Source of the DNA: Acidobacteriota bacterium
Lineage (GTDB): Bacteria; Acidobacteriota; Blastocatellia; Pyrinomonadales; Pyrinomonadaceae
Reading direction: 5' to 3'
DNA length: 59,941 nucleotides
Assembly (NCBI GenBank): GCA_020200135.1
Contig: JAIVJI010000077.1
Span: forward strand, 1 to 59,941
Positions 46,001 through 54,764 of this stretch are shown here, in pieces. The first letter of the stretch is position 1. Each line of letters begins with the position of its first letter. The notes beneath the pieces are model-generated. The model worked only from the letters and a program-made list of their open reading frames with translations. It ran no database searches and was not told the origin of the DNA. A program made the translations under genes and the position numbers.

Positions 46001-49000
46001 AAGGGCTACGCGACGACGATGCGCGTGCTCGACCGGCTGGCCGCGCGCTACCCGCTGCGGCTCGAAGTCATCAACGGCCGCCAGGTCTCGCACGCCGAGT
46101 CGCTGGCGATGAAGCGGCGCTCGCACATCTGCATTGACGAGTGCGTGACGGGCAGTTACCACCGCAACAGCCTCGAAGGACTGGCCGCCGGGTGTGTCGT
46201 CGTCAACGGGCTGGGGCTGCGCCCCGAGATCGAAGAGGTCTTCCGCCGCTGCGCGCCCGGCTCCGTCTCGACGCCCTTCGTGCGCGCCGGGCTGGAAGGG
46301 CTTGAAGGCGTGCTCGCGTCGCTCGTCGAGCTGGGCGCGGGCGCGCTCGCCGAGGCGGGCGCGGCGAACCGCCGCTGGATGGAGGAGCACTGGGATTTCA
46401 AAAGGCAGTGGGAGCATTTCTGGGCGCCGGTCGTCGCGCGGGCGCTAGGGCGCGCCGGAAGGGCGCCGGCGATACAGCGCGCCCGGAACGGGGTCGGCCA
46501 CGCGCCGGCCCCGCACGTAGCTTTCGACGCCGCCCACGAGGCCGCGCGCGTGGCGACACGAGCGCCGACACAGCCGGCTTCGAGCGCGCCGGCGAACGCG
46601 GCAACCGTGTCAACGTCGCGAGCGACGACGACGCGCGCGCCGCTGCGGCTCGTCGAGCGGCGCGCGCCGCAGGCGGCGTCGGGCGAGGGCGTGAGCGTCG
46701 TCGTCCCGCACGGCGGGGTCGAGCGGCTGGCGCACCTTGAGAAGACGCTGACGCGCCTGCGCGAGGTCGGGCACGTGCTCGACGTGGCAGTCGTCGAGAT
46801 GGACGAACGGCCGCACGCGCTCGGCGTCGCGCGACGCCTCGCCGACGCCTACGCCTTCGTCAGGCGCGAAGGCGTCTTCCACAAGGCGCGCGTGTTGAAC
46901 GCGGGCGTCCCGCTCGCGGCGCGCAGCCCCGTCGTGCTCTGGCTCGACAACGACCTGCTGCTCCCCGAAGACTTCCTCCCGAAGGCGCTCGCCGAGATGC
47001 ACCGCCGCCGGCTCGACTGCCTCGTGCCGTGGACTTCCGTCCGCTACCTCTCGCGCGACGAGACGGCCGAGGTCTTCGCGGCGCGGCGCACGGGCGTCGG
47101 CGACTGCGCGCACGTCAACGCCTACTACACGCGGCAGGGCGCGTGCGGCGGCGCGGTGCTCGTGCGGCGCGAGTTCCTGCGACGCGCGGGCGGGATGTGC
47201 GAGGGGTTCCGCGGCTGGGGCGGCGAGGACAACGCCTGGTTCTACCGCGCGCGCGTGCTCGGCTCGGCGGCCGTCACGCAGCGCCCCGACCAACACCTCT
47301 ACCATTTGCACCACGAGAACTCGGGCGGCTATGACTCGACCAACCACCTCGCCAAGAACCCGCACTACGACGCCAACGTCGCGCTGCTGCGCGCCACGCG
47401 CCGCGTGACGAGCCGCGCCGAGATGCTCGCGCGCTTCCCCGCCCCGCGCCACTTCACCTGCCCCTGGGACGCCTCGCGCCGCGTCCGCGTGGCCTTCGCG
47501 GAGGGGGACACGGGGGCGCGCGAGGCCGCCGGCTCGACCGCCGACGCGCTCCGCGCGCTCTACGGCTTTGAGGTCGAGCGAATCTCTTGCGACGACGGTC
47601 TCACTTCGGACGGCGCGGCCGAGGCGCTGCGCGCGTGTGACGCCGCCGTCGTCTTCGGCGAAGGGCTCGCGCTCCGCCTGCTCGGCGACGAGAGGCTCGA
47701 AGGCGCGTGGACGAGATTGCTCGTGTCTCACGTCGGGGCGCGCGACGCGGCGTTCGACGGCGAGGCGCTCGGGCTGCTGAGCCGCGCGGGCGCACACTTC
47801 TCTTTCGGCGCGGGCGCGGCGCGGGCGCTCGAAGCCGCGGGGCTCGACTGCTGGCGACCGCCGGGCGGCGGCGAGGCGTGCGGGGACGCTTCGGACGCGG
47901 CGCTCGGGCTCGCGCAGCCGCTCTCGCTCGTCGTCGCGGGCGCGGCCGTCGCCGCCTCGTTCGAGGCCGCGCCCGGCGGCCGCCTCAACAACACGCACAC
48001 CGACGGAGGGCCGATGGACGTAGACTTCACGACTCCCGAGGCGATACCCGAGACGGCCGCGGCGAGGGAGAGCGACCTCTCGCTCACGGAGTTCGCCGCC
48101 TTCAACGAGGGGCGCGACTACCCGCGCATGAGGCGCTGGGAGCTGCCCTTCGCGCTCTTCAAGTCGCGGCTCGCAAGCACCTCCTCGGTGCTCGACTGCA
48201 CCATCAACCCGCTGGACTTCGGCGCGCGTCTGGCGAGTCTCTACCCGCACGCCCTCTACCGTCACTGGAACCCCGCGCGCGGCGAACGGTTCGCGCCCCC
48301 GCTCGGCTTCCCCGACGGGGCGTTCGACCGCGTCGTCTGCGTCAACACGCTCGAACACCTGCTCGCCGAACAGCGCGACAAACTCATCGCGGAGATGGCT
48401 CACAAGCTCAAACCGGGGGGGCTGCTCGTCCTCACCTCCGACTACTACTTCGACGACATCTGGTCGCGCCCCGAGCTTCAGGCCGCGGGCGTCGTGCGCG
48501 AAGACCGCGCGGAGGTCTTCGGCGGCTTCAACCGCGTCGCGCCCGAAGAGCTGCTCCGGACCTGCGCGCGCCACGGCCTGCGCCCCTTCGGCGGCGGCGA
48601 GTGGACCGCGCCTTCGGAAACGGACGCGGGGCTCTACCGCAACGTCGAGCCGCACCCGCACGCGACCCTCGGCGCGGTCTTCGTCAAGGGAGACGCCGCG
48701 CCCGCGCTTCCCGCGCCGAGGCGCGTCGTGCTCGCGCTGCTCACGTGGAACACGCGCGACATCAGCCTCGAAGCCCTCGCCGCGCTCGCGCGCGAGGCGG
48801 GCGCGCTCCGCCGGCTCGGCCACCGGCCCTCCGTCTGCGTCTGCGACAACGGCTCGGCCGACGGCACACCCGAGGCTCTGCGCGAGGCTTCGGTGCGGAC
48901 TATTTACTCTTCACCGACGGCGACATCGAAGTCGTCCCCTTCTCCTCCTTCGCCATGCTCCGCCACATGGAGGACGCGGGCCACCTGCTCGGGTGTCTGG

Positions 49001-49258
49001 GCGCGCACATGTACGGCCAGTCGCCCGCCCGCGCGCAGACGACGCCCCGGCTCTACTCGCTCGGCGGGCTTGAGCTGCGCGAAGAGGAGGTCGTGGCGTG
49101 GACGCAGTACGGCATGTTCCGCCGCGAGGTCTTCGACGCGGGCGTCCGCTTCGACGACGCCTACCCCTTCGACCGCGAGGGCTGGGGCTGCGAGGACAAC
49201 GACCTCGCCTTCCAGCTCCTCGTCAAGGGCTACCGCATCCAGTGCTTCAAGGGGATGA
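43082..49258 (+). CDS. Giant multi-domain glycosyltransferase/methyltransferase, 3-prime frameshifted
   Basis: I prefer ATG 43082 (MTTIRNIYACLVHERQE) over earlier codons that fall in the inverted repeat; this gives 2058 aa. In order: a GT-like domain (1-290); a class I methyltransferase (VVEVGSYCGRS at 342, LFIDGLHDYANVA); a DUF115-like domain (about 580-770, VVCGCGESLNQL); a GT4/GT1-like domain (about 800-1120, KAVITMAHNYMWNVEGAF); a GT2 with DND (VVLWLDNDLLLPEDF, about 1284); a methyltransferase-11-type domain (VVCVNTLEHLLAEQ); and the start of a second GT2. At about nt 48890 a deletion shifts frame, so the last 120 residues are Arg/Ser-rich nonsense. The protein probably decorates a surface glycan or protein. 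Ala/Pro-rich linkers join the domains. Confidence 0.8.
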   Translation: MTTIRNIYACLVHERQECVVDLVRNLRYLDPDSHILLYNGGGDAALLDGGFPWETYRAVVHPQPRPMAWGRLHDFALDCMRFALAELPFDTLTVVASDQLALRAGYAARLARFLADKRGVGMLGNSPGPQTWNTHIAPAKSALREVGLWRPFLRRFEGGEAKFVHWSFWPSTVFTADAARALTTLFDSDAALQDIMRQTKIRATEEVILPTLVALLGFDVLANPCSDDYLKFRVRFTPRQLDAALAREDVFWVHPVARNNGDGLRRHIRARLNQYEKPFEGGALIPTNDAGRPDGHGTELPLALPNLARMKTVEGWLRDDEADLLIAVTSRALKDLPAPHRVVEVGSYCGRSTVVFGSVVKALRPDAKVYAIDPHDGRVGATGQRSTKTAPTLEKFQWNIRNAGLTETVELIQKYSHEVEWGDPISLLFIDGLHDYANVARDFFHFERFVVEGGYVAFHDYADYCPGVKTFVNEVLGSGRYRKVHCAMSMMVVQKLAAAESSGDAGDRQQQPRAAQPEAEPNVEANVTEPPIAAQPSLAPAAAQRAAAAEQHAAVQLTNATAHATPAQRVPRGAGFDRLSAFRGVHEGASFVVCGCGESLNQLERPEEFLTVGVNDVGRRFQPNYLVVVNPRNQFTGDRFKYVEGSRAEYVFTQLELGLKRDGVVKFRLGSYGGTNISKPDALDYAQNSPYVALCLAAHMGARRVGLIGVDFTDHHFFARTGRHPLAPRLATIDAQYRRLGEALGARGIGVFNLSAASRLTAFPKLSVEEFAALSETEATRASSEAGSVSAETFLSERDEPLRVVSYATTPVAGVPEILARCVAARTPHAARCVWARGDYGNGVRFEGGLEWTTERARAEEELSRADLVVVHNGKFEPRHRPLLARKAVITMAHNYMWNVEGAFVRRGFPGVVVGQYQAALPEFDGWEAVPNPIPLWEPEHQPGAKGETITICYTPSGRHERYPEGHKLYWHSKGYATTMRVLDRLAARYPLRLEVINGRQVSHAESLAMKRRSHICIDECVTGSYHRNSLEGLAAGCVVVNGLGLRPEIEEVFRRCAPGSVSTPFVRAGLEGLEGVLASLVELGAGALAEAGAANRRWMEEHWDFKRQWEHFWAPVVARALGRAGRAPAIQRARNGVGHAPAPHVAFDAAHEAARVATRAPTQPASSAPANAATVSTSRATTTRAPLRLVERRAPQAASGEGVSVVVPHGGVERLAHLEKTLTRLREVGHVLDVAVVEMDERPHALGVARRLADAYAFVRREGVFHKARVLNAGVPLAARSPVVLWLDNDLLLPEDFLPKALAEMHRRRLDCLVPWTSVRYLSRDETAEVFAARRTGVGDCAHVNAYYTRQGACGGAVLVRREFLRRAGGMCEGFRGWGGEDNAWFYRARVLGSAAVTQRPDQHLYHLHHENSGGYDSTNHLAKNPHYDANVALLRATRRVTSRAEMLARFPAPRHFTCPWDASRRVRVAFAEGDTGAREAAGSTADALRALYGFEVERISCDDGLTSDGAAEALRACDAAVVFGEGLALRLLGDERLEGAWTRLLVSHVGARDAAFDGEALGLLSRAGAHFSFGAGAARALEAAGLDCWRPPGGGEACGDASDAALGLAQPLSLVVAGAAVAASFEAAPGGRLNNTHTDGGPMDVDFTTPEAIPETAAARESDLSLTEFAAFNEGRDYPRMRRWELPFALFKSRLASTSSVLDCTINPLDFGARLASLYPHALYRHWNPARGERFAPPLGFPDGAFDRVVCVNTLEHLLAEQRDKLIAEMAHKLKPGGLLVLTSDYYFDDIWSRPELQAAGVVREDRAEVFGGFNRVAPEELLRTCARHGLRPFGGGEWTAPSETDAGLYRNVEPHPHATLGAVFVKGDAAPALPAPRRVVLALLTWNTRDISLEALAALAREAGALRRLGHRPSVCVCDNGSADGTPEALREASVRTIYSSPTATSKSSPSPPSPCSATWRTRATCSGVWARTCTASRPPARRRRPGSTRSAGLSCAKRRSWRGRSTACSAARSSTRASASTTPTPSTARAGAARTTTSPSSSSSRATASSASRG

Positions 49259-49437
49259 CTTACCTGCACCGCAACATGCACTCGTCGATGCGCATCCTGC
49301 GCGCGCTCGGCCACGACGCCAAGTCGAGCTACGAGACGCGCAAGCGCTACGTCGTCGAGAAGTGGTCGGCGACGCCGGCCATCAGCGCCGGCCCGCTCCG
49401 CCACGTGCGCGTCGCGCGCGCGCCGACCGGCTCCTGA
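48891..49437 (+). pseudogene. Out-of-frame remainder of the first copy GT2 domain
   Basis: In a different frame from the giant gene, the sequence reads GADYLLFTDGDIEVVPFSSF, WTQYGMFRREVFDAGVRFDD, YRIQCFKGMTYLHRN and so on, to the stop at 49437. It is the expected C terminus of a GT2 identical in plan to the intact gene at 49505. It was fused to the preceding frame before a deletion of about 100 bp at 48890/48891. It keeps the DxD (TDGD) motif but has lost the ENRGSSVARN part, so the domain is inactive unless the deletion is an assembly error. Confidence 0.8.
48907..48980 (+). repeat. 74-bp identical repeat, copy A
   Basis: This segment of the damaged GT2 domain is identical over 74 bp to 50465-50538, covering the LFTDGDIEVVPFSS coding core. 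A second shared stretch, 59 bp long, is at 48310-48368 and 49762-49820. Flanking sequence diverges, so these islands point to recent local gene conversion between the two modules. Confidence 0.9.
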
Positions 49438-49504
49438 GCGGCTACTCCGAACGCGGGGAACGCTCTTCAGCACGCCGACGACGGCGAGGAGGCTTTGACC
49501 CGGA

Positions 49505-51007
49505 ATGATCGTCGCCAGACAAGACGACCTTGAGCTGACGGAATACGCCGCCTTCAACGAGGGCCGCGACTACCCGCGCATGAGACGTTGGGAGCTGCCC
49601 TTCGCGCTCCACGCGCTGCGCCCGCCGGCCACGGCCGCCGTCCTCGACTGCACCATCAACCCCGTGGACTTCGGCGAGCGCCTGCAAAGCCTCTACGGGC
49701 ACGTCACCTACCGGCATCACAACCCGGTTCAGGGCGGGCGCTTCGTCCCGCCGGTCGGCTCCCCCGACGGGGCGTTCGACCGCGTCGTCTGCGTCAACAC
49801 GCTCGAACACCTGCTCGCCGGGCAGCGCGAAACCCTCGTCGCGGAGATGGCGCGCAAGCTCAAACCGGGCGGGCTGCTCGTCCTCACCTCCGACTACTAC
49901 TTCGAGTCGATGTGGCGCAACCGGTCAGTGCTCGGCCTGGGCGTCATCCGCCCCGACGGGGGCGAAGTCCTTAACGGCTGGAACCGCGTCACGCCGCGCG
50001 AGCACGTCGAGCTGCAAGGCCGCCACGGCCTCTACCCGCTCGAAGGCGACGACGCGTGCGACGACGAGCCGCGCGAGGGCGACCCGTCGCTCTACCTCAA
50101 CGCGCCGCCCTACGAGCACGCCTGCGTCGCCGGCGTCTTCCGCAAGGGGCGCGGGACTCAACAGTCCGCCGACTCGCGCAGCGTCGTGCTGGCGCTGCTC
50201 ACGTGGAACACGCGCGACATCAGCCTCGACTCCGTCCGCGCGCTCGCCGCCGAGGCGCGCCTGCTCCGAAGGCTCGGCCATGAGGCGACGGTCTGCGTCT
50301 GCGACAACGGCTCGACCGACGGCACGCCCGGCGCGCTGCGCGAGGCGTCCGAACAACTCGGCGTTCCGCACAGGCTCATCCTCAACGGCGAGAACCGCGG
50401 CAGCTCGGTGGCCCGCAACCAGATCATCGACTTCGCCGCCGGCGAGTGCGGCGCCGACTACCTGCTCTTCACCGACGGCGACATCGAAGTCGTCCCCTTC
50501 TCCTCCTTCGCCATGCTCCGCCACATGGAGGACGCGGGGAGGCGGCTGGGCTGCGTCGGGGCCATCTCTTCCGGCCACGCGGCGGAGCGCGCGCGCACGA
50601 CGCCGTACCTCTTCCATATCGACGGCGCGAGCGTTCAGGCCAACGACGACGTGGCGTGGACGCAGTACGGGATGTTCCGCCGCGAAATCTTCGACGCGGG
50701 CGTGCGCTTCGACGAGGGCGGGCCGTTCGACCGCGCCGGGTGGGGCTTCGAGGACAACGACCTCGCCTTCCAGATGTCGTTGAAGGGCTACGCCACGCAG
50801 CGCTTCTACGGGATGACCTACCTCCACCGCGCCGTCCACTCGTCGCTGCGCATCATGCGGCAGAGCGGCATCGACGCGGCGGACGCCTACGCGCGACGCA
50901 AGCAGTACGTCCTCGACAAGTGGTCGGGCGTCCCCTCCATCAACGACGGGCCGCTGGTCGTCATCCGGAAGGTGACGATGCCCAACGTCGCGCCGGCGGG
51001 GCGCTGA
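49505..51007 (+). CDS. Methyltransferase plus GT2 fusion (intact copy of the tandem module)
   Basis: The 500-aa protein has an N-terminal methyltransferase-11-like domain (YAAFNEGRDYPRMRRWELPF, VLDCTINPVDFGERLQSL, FDRVVCVNTLEHLLAGQ, KPGGLLVLTSDYYF). A GT2 domain follows (VVLALLTWNTRDISLDSV, CVCDNGSTDGTPGALREAS, NGENRGSSVARNQIIDF, LLFTDGDIEVVPFSSF, WTQYGMFRREIFDAGVRF). Both halves match the C terminus of the giant gene at high identity, so this is a tandem duplicate, with the GT2 here intact. The unit probably methylates and extends a sugar chain. It lies in a glycan cluster and is separated from the next gene by 20 bp. Confidence 0.88.
   Translation: MIVARQDDLELTEYAAFNEGRDYPRMRRWELPFALHALRPPATAAVLDCTINPVDFGERLQSLYGHVTYRHHNPVQGGRFVPPVGSPDGAFDRVVCVNTLEHLLAGQRETLVAEMARKLKPGGLLVLTSDYYFESMWRNRSVLGLGVIRPDGGEVLNGWNRVTPREHVELQGRHGLYPLEGDDACDDEPREGDPSLYLNAPPYEHACVAGVFRKGRGTQQSADSRSVVLALLTWNTRDISLDSVRALAAEARLLRRLGHEATVCVCDNGSTDGTPGALREASEQLGVPHRLILNGENRGSSVARNQIIDFAAGECGADYLLFTDGDIEVVPFSSFAMLRHMEDAGRRLGCVGAISSGHAAERARTTPYLFHIDGASVQANDDVAWTQYGMFRREIFDAGVRFDEGGPFDRAGWGFEDNDLAFQMSLKGYATQRFYGMTYLHRAVHSSLRIMRQSGIDAADAYARRKQYVLDKWSGVPSINDGPLVVIRKVTMPNVAPAGR
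50465..50538 (+). repeat. 74-bp identical repeat, copy B
   Basis: Identical to 48907-48980; see that entry. It lies in the intact GT2 of the tandem module. Confidence 0.9.
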
Positions 51008-51027
51008 GTACGGACTGGGGCCGGTAG

Positions 51028-52020
51028 ATGATACGGACGACGAACACTGAAGCGACGGTCGCGGGCGCGCCGCACGACGAGGGCGCGACGGTTCAATCGC
51101 CGCCCGCAGTCTTCGCCGTCAACCTCGACTTCCTGCGCCCCTTCCTCGCCCCCTGCGCACGCTTCGTGGAGGACGCGGGCGAGGCCGACTTCGCGCTCGC
51201 CATGAACGCCGCCGACCGTCCGGAGGGGGACGCCCGCCGGCTCGCCGACGCCCGCGCCGCCGGCAAGCAGGTCGCGTGGTGGACCATCGAAGACCCGAAC
51301 AGCTTCGAGACTTTCCTGCCGCAGGCGGCCGGGGCCGACTTCGTCTTCACGACCGACGACGCCTGCGTCGAGCGCTACCGCCGCCGGCTCGGGCACGACC
51401 GCGTGGGCTGGCTCCCGCTGGCCTGCTCGCCCGAGTCGCACCGGCCCCTGCCGCTCGAAGAGGGCGCGACCGACTTCGTCATCAGCGCCAACTGGTACTC
51501 GAACGCGGCGCGGCTATGGGCCGTCAAGACGGTCGTAGACCCGCTGGTCGCCGCCGGCTACTCGCTGACTCTCTTCTGCTACGAGGGCTGGCCGATGTGG
51601 CCGCGCCGCTACCGGGGCTTCTGGCGCGGCGCGACCAGCTATCTCTCGACCGCCGAGCAGTACCGCGCGGGGCGCGTCGTCCTCGGCCTCAACAACCAGC
51701 GCAGCGGGATGGACGGCCACGACCTCACCTACATGACCAGCATGCGCACGTTCGAGGTGCCCGCCTGCGGCAAGCCGCTCCTCGCCTCGCACTCGGACGC
51801 CTACGAGCATCTCGGTTTCGTCAACGGCGTCCACATGGCCTGGTCTTCGAGCCCCGAGGAGACGCTCCACTGGGCCGAGCGCCTGCTCGCCGAAGAGGGC
51901 GAGCGCGTCGCCCGCGCGGGCCGCGAGTTCGTCCTCGCCAACCACACCTACGCGCACAGGCTTCGGAGGATTGCGGAGGTCGTCGGGGGTTCGTGCGGCG
52001 GCGGAGCACAGCGATGCTGA
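51028..52020 (+). CDS. CgeB-like glycosyltransferase (GT1/GT4)
   Basis: The 330-aa protein begins with an unusual short leader, then FAVNLDFLRPFLAPCARFVE and, from residue about 90, ADFVFTTDDACVERYRRRLG. Its C-terminal half has the CgeB/spore-maturation GT pattern: DFVISANWYSNAARLW, YEGWPMWPRRYRGFWRG, and the acceptor-side FEVPACGKPLLASHSDAYEH with VHMAWSSSPEETLHW. CgeB glycosylates spore-surface structures in Bacillus. Here it belongs to the surface-glycan cluster. It overlaps the next gene (ATGA at 52014-52017). Confidence 0.8.
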   Translation: MIRTTNTEATVAGAPHDEGATVQSPPAVFAVNLDFLRPFLAPCARFVEDAGEADFALAMNAADRPEGDARRLADARAAGKQVAWWTIEDPNSFETFLPQAAGADFVFTTDDACVERYRRRLGHDRVGWLPLACSPESHRPLPLEEGATDFVISANWYSNAARLWAVKTVVDPLVAAGYSLTLFCYEGWPMWPRRYRGFWRGATSYLSTAEQYRAGRVVLGLNNQRSGMDGHDLTYMTSMRTFEVPACGKPLLASHSDAYEHLGFVNGVHMAWSSSPEETLHWAERLLAEEGERVARAGREFVLANHTYAHRLRRIAEVVGGSCGGGAQRC

Positions 52021-53129
52021 AAGTCCTGTCCATCGTCGGGACGCGCCCCGAGGCCGTGAAGATGGCGCCGGTCATCAGGGAGCTGGCGCGCCGCCCCGCG
52101 CGCGTCCGCAGCCGCGTGTGCGCGACGGCGCAGCACCGCGAGATGCTGGATCAGGTGCTCGCGGTCTTCCGCGTCGTGCCCGACTACGACCTCGACCTGA
52201 TGCGCGGCGCGCGCACGCCCGCGCAAGTCGCGTCGGCCGCGCTCGCGCGTCTCGAACCCGTGTTTGAGCGCGAGCGCCCCGACTGGATGCTCGTCCAGGG
52301 CGACACGACGACCGTGATGGCGGCGACGGTCGCCGCCTTCTACGCGGGCGTGCGCGTCGGCCACGTCGAGGCGGGACTTCGCACGCACGACCTGCGACAG
52401 CCGTTCCCAGAGGAGGGCAACCGCCGCGTCGCCGGCTGTCTCGCCGACCTCCACTTCGCGCCGACCGAGGGCGCGCGCTTAAACCTTCTGCGCGAGAACG
52501 TCGCGCCCGAGCGCGTCGTCGTCACCGGCAACCCCGTCGTGGACGCGCTCCGCGAGATGTCCGAGTCGGCCGACGGCGCGTGCGACCCGCCCGCGCTCGC
52601 CGCCGTCCCGCCGGGCGCGCGCGTCGTGCTGGTGACGGCGCACCGGCGCGAGAACTTCGGCGCGCCGCTCGAAGCAATCTGCCGCGCGCTCGGAGAGATC
52701 GCGCGGCGCTACGAGGGCGACGTGAGGGTCGTCTATCTCGTCCACCGCAACCCGCGCGTGTGGGAGACGGCGCACCGCCTGCTCGGGCGCGCGAGGGGCG
52801 TCAGCTTGCTGCCGCCGGTCGATTACCCGACGCTCGTGCGCCTGCTCAAGCGGTGTCACCTCGTGCTGACCGACTCGGGCGGGTTGCAGGAAGAGGCGCC
52901 GTGCCTCGGCAAGCCCCTGCTCGTGCTGCGCGACAAGACCGAGCGCCCCGAGGCGCTCGAAGCCGGCTGCGCCCGCCTCGTCGGCACCGACTCGGCGCGC
53001 ATCGTCGCGGAGGCTTCGCGGCTGCTCGACTGTCGTGACTGCTACACACAGATGTCCCGCCCGACCTTCGTCTACGGCGACGGCCACGCCGCGCCCCGCA
53101 TCGTGGACGCGCTCCTCTCGTACGCCTGA
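52014..53129 (+). CDS. wecB: UDP-N-acetylglucosamine 2-epimerase (non-hydrolysing)
   Basis: Starting at ATG 52014, which overlaps the previous gene by 7 bp, the 371-aa product matches WecB/MnaA. It has VLSIVGTRPEAVKMAPVIRE at the N terminus, QHREMLDQVLAVF, VQGDTTTVMAATVAAFYAG, the catalytic region VGHVEAGLRTHDL, and PFPEEGNRRVAGCLADLHFA, then VVTGNPVVDAL and the terminal TDSGGLQEEAPCLGKP. It interconverts UDP-GlcNAc and UDP-ManNAc, the precursor for ManNAc-containing surface polysaccharide. This supports a sugar-building role for the neighbouring glycosyltransferases. An earlier in-frame codon at 51276 is an artefact of the shadow frame. Confidence 0.93.
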   Translation: MLKVLSIVGTRPEAVKMAPVIRELARRPARVRSRVCATAQHREMLDQVLAVFRVVPDYDLDLMRGARTPAQVASAALARLEPVFERERPDWMLVQGDTTTVMAATVAAFYAGVRVGHVEAGLRTHDLRQPFPEEGNRRVAGCLADLHFAPTEGARLNLLRENVAPERVVVTGNPVVDALREMSESADGACDPPALAAVPPGARVVLVTAHRRENFGAPLEAICRALGEIARRYEGDVRVVYLVHRNPRVWETAHRLLGRARGVSLLPPVDYPTLVRLLKRCHLVLTDSGGLQEEAPCLGKPLLVLRDKTERPEALEAGCARLVGTDSARIVAEASRLLDCRDCYTQMSRPTFVYGDGHAAPRIVDALLSYA

Positions 53130-53136
53130 CCTCCGC

Positions 53137-53142
53137 TATAAT
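53137..53142 (+). promoter_or_regulatory. Consensus -10 element before the monooxygenase operon
   Basis: TATAAT at 53137-53142 is a perfect -10 hexamer in otherwise GC-rich sequence, 45 bp before the monooxygenase ATG. No convincing -35 lies at 16-18 bp (CTCCTC-like sequence), so it may be an extended-type or activator-dependent promoter. It would separate the monooxygenase operon from the glycan cluster. Confidence 0.4.
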
Positions 53143-53187
53143 CACCCCCGCGCGCGAGTCGTCCGGACGCCGCGCCCCGACAGACAG

Positions 53188-54744
53188 ATGAGACGACACA
53201 CAGAGGAGAAGGTCGCCGAGCCGGGCGCCGCGGCGCGCCACACGCGCGTCGCCATCATCGGCAGCGGCTTCGGCGGACTGGGCGCGGCGATTCGGCTCAG
53301 GCGGCGCGGCGAAGAAGACTTCATCATCTTCGAGCGCGCGGCGGACGTGGGCGGGACGTGGCGCGACAACAGCTACCCGGGCTGCGCCTGCGACGTGCAG
53401 TCGCACCTCTACTCCTTCTCCTTCGCGCCGAACCCGGACTGGACGCGCAGCTACTCGCCGCAGCCCGAAATCTGGGACTACCTGCGCCGCTGCGCGCGCG
53501 ACTTCGGGGTGCTGCCGCACATACGCTTCCGGCACGAGGTGCGCGACGCGGCGTGGGACGAAGACGCGCAGCTCTGGCGCGTCGAGACTTCCGAGGGGCT
53601 CTACACCGCCGACGTGCTCGTCATGGCCTCGGGCGCCCTGAGCGAGCCGCGCGTGCCTTCCCTGCCCGGCTTCGAGAACTTCCGCGGCAAGTCTTTTCAC
53701 TCGGCGCGCTGGGAGCACGAGTATGACCTGAGGGGCAAGCGCGTCGCCGTCATCGGCACCGGCGCCTCCGCCGTCCAGTTCGTCCCCGAGATACAGCCCG
53801 CCGTCGAACGTCTCCACATCTTCCAGCGCACGCCGCCGTGGGTCATGCCGCGCACCGAGCGCGCCTTCACCGCGCGCGAGCGGCGCCTGTTCCGACGCTT
53901 CCCCCTTCTCCAGCGCGGCGCGCGCGCGGCCATCTACGCCTTCCGCGAGCTGTTCGTCTTCGGCTTCCGGCACCTGCGCCTGTCGCGCCTCATCCGCCGC
54001 GTCGCGCTCCGCCACCTCGCACGCTCCGTGCCCGACCCCGTGCTGCGCGCCCGGCTCACGCCCGCCTACGACATCGGGTGCAAGCGCATCCTCGTCTCGA
54101 ACGACTACCTGCCCGCGCTCACGCGCCCCAACGTCGAGCTTGTGACGGCGGGCGTCGCCGAGGTGCGCGGGCACTCGATCGTGGACGGCGAGGGCGTCGA
54201 GCGACCCGTGGACGCCATCATCTTCGGCACCGGCTTTCGGGTGACCGACCAGCCGCTCGCCGGCCGCGTGCGCGGGCGCGGCGGCGCCACGCTCGAAGAG
54301 GTCTGGCGGGGCAGCCCGCGCGCGCACCTCGGCACGACCGTCAGCGGCTTCCCCAACCTCTTCATCCTGCTCGGGCCGAACACGGGGCTCGGCCACAACT
54401 CGGTCGTCTACATGATCGAGGCGCAGATAGAACACTTCCTGAGCGCGCTGGACTTCATGGAGCAGAGCGGCGTCGCCGTCATCGAGCCGCGCCCCGAGGC
54501 GCAGGCCGCGTTCGTCGGCGAGGTCGAGCGGCGCATGGAGGGGACGGTCTGGGTCGCGGGCCGTTGCGCGAGCTGGTACCTCGACCGCACGGGGCGCAAC
54601 TCGACCATCTGGCCCGACTTCACCTGGCGCTTCCGCCGCCGGGTCGCGCGCCTCGACCCGGCCGAGTACCTGACGGGCGGCGCGCCGGGCGGCACTCCCA
54701 GGATGAACGGAAAGGACGCGACCTCTAAGAACGCGCCCTCTTAG
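53188..54744 (+). CDS. Flavin-dependent Baeyer-Villiger-type monooxygenase
   Basis: The 518-aa protein starts at ATG 53188. It has a Rossmann FAD site VAIIGSGFGGLGAAIRL, the FERAADVGGTWRDNSYPG segment of group B monooxygenases, and the BVMO fingerprint FRGKSFHSARWE (FxGxxxHxxxW, with Glu where Pro or Asp is more common). There is a second nucleotide site VAVIGTGASAVQFV for NADPH. It should insert oxygen next to a carbonyl, giving esters. It is followed by an esterase and an SDR, as in the Mycobacterium tuberculosis mymA operon (Rv3083-Rv3085). The substrate is unknown. The start at 53035 in the same frame overlaps wecB and is rejected. Confidence 0.9.
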   Translation: MRRHTEEKVAEPGAAARHTRVAIIGSGFGGLGAAIRLRRRGEEDFIIFERAADVGGTWRDNSYPGCACDVQSHLYSFSFAPNPDWTRSYSPQPEIWDYLRRCARDFGVLPHIRFRHEVRDAAWDEDAQLWRVETSEGLYTADVLVMASGALSEPRVPSLPGFENFRGKSFHSARWEHEYDLRGKRVAVIGTGASAVQFVPEIQPAVERLHIFQRTPPWVMPRTERAFTARERRLFRRFPLLQRGARAAIYAFRELFVFGFRHLRLSRLIRRVALRHLARSVPDPVLRARLTPAYDIGCKRILVSNDYLPALTRPNVELVTAGVAEVRGHSIVDGEGVERPVDAIIFGTGFRVTDQPLAGRVRGRGGATLEEVWRGSPRAHLGTTVSGFPNLFILLGPNTGLGHNSVVYMIEAQIEHFLSALDFMEQSGVAVIEPRPEAQAAFVGEVERRMEGTVWVAGRCASWYLDRTGRNSTIWPDFTWRFRRRVARLDPAEYLTGGAPGGTPRMNGKDATSKNAPS

Positions 54745-54764
54745 GCCGACGAGACCGACACACG

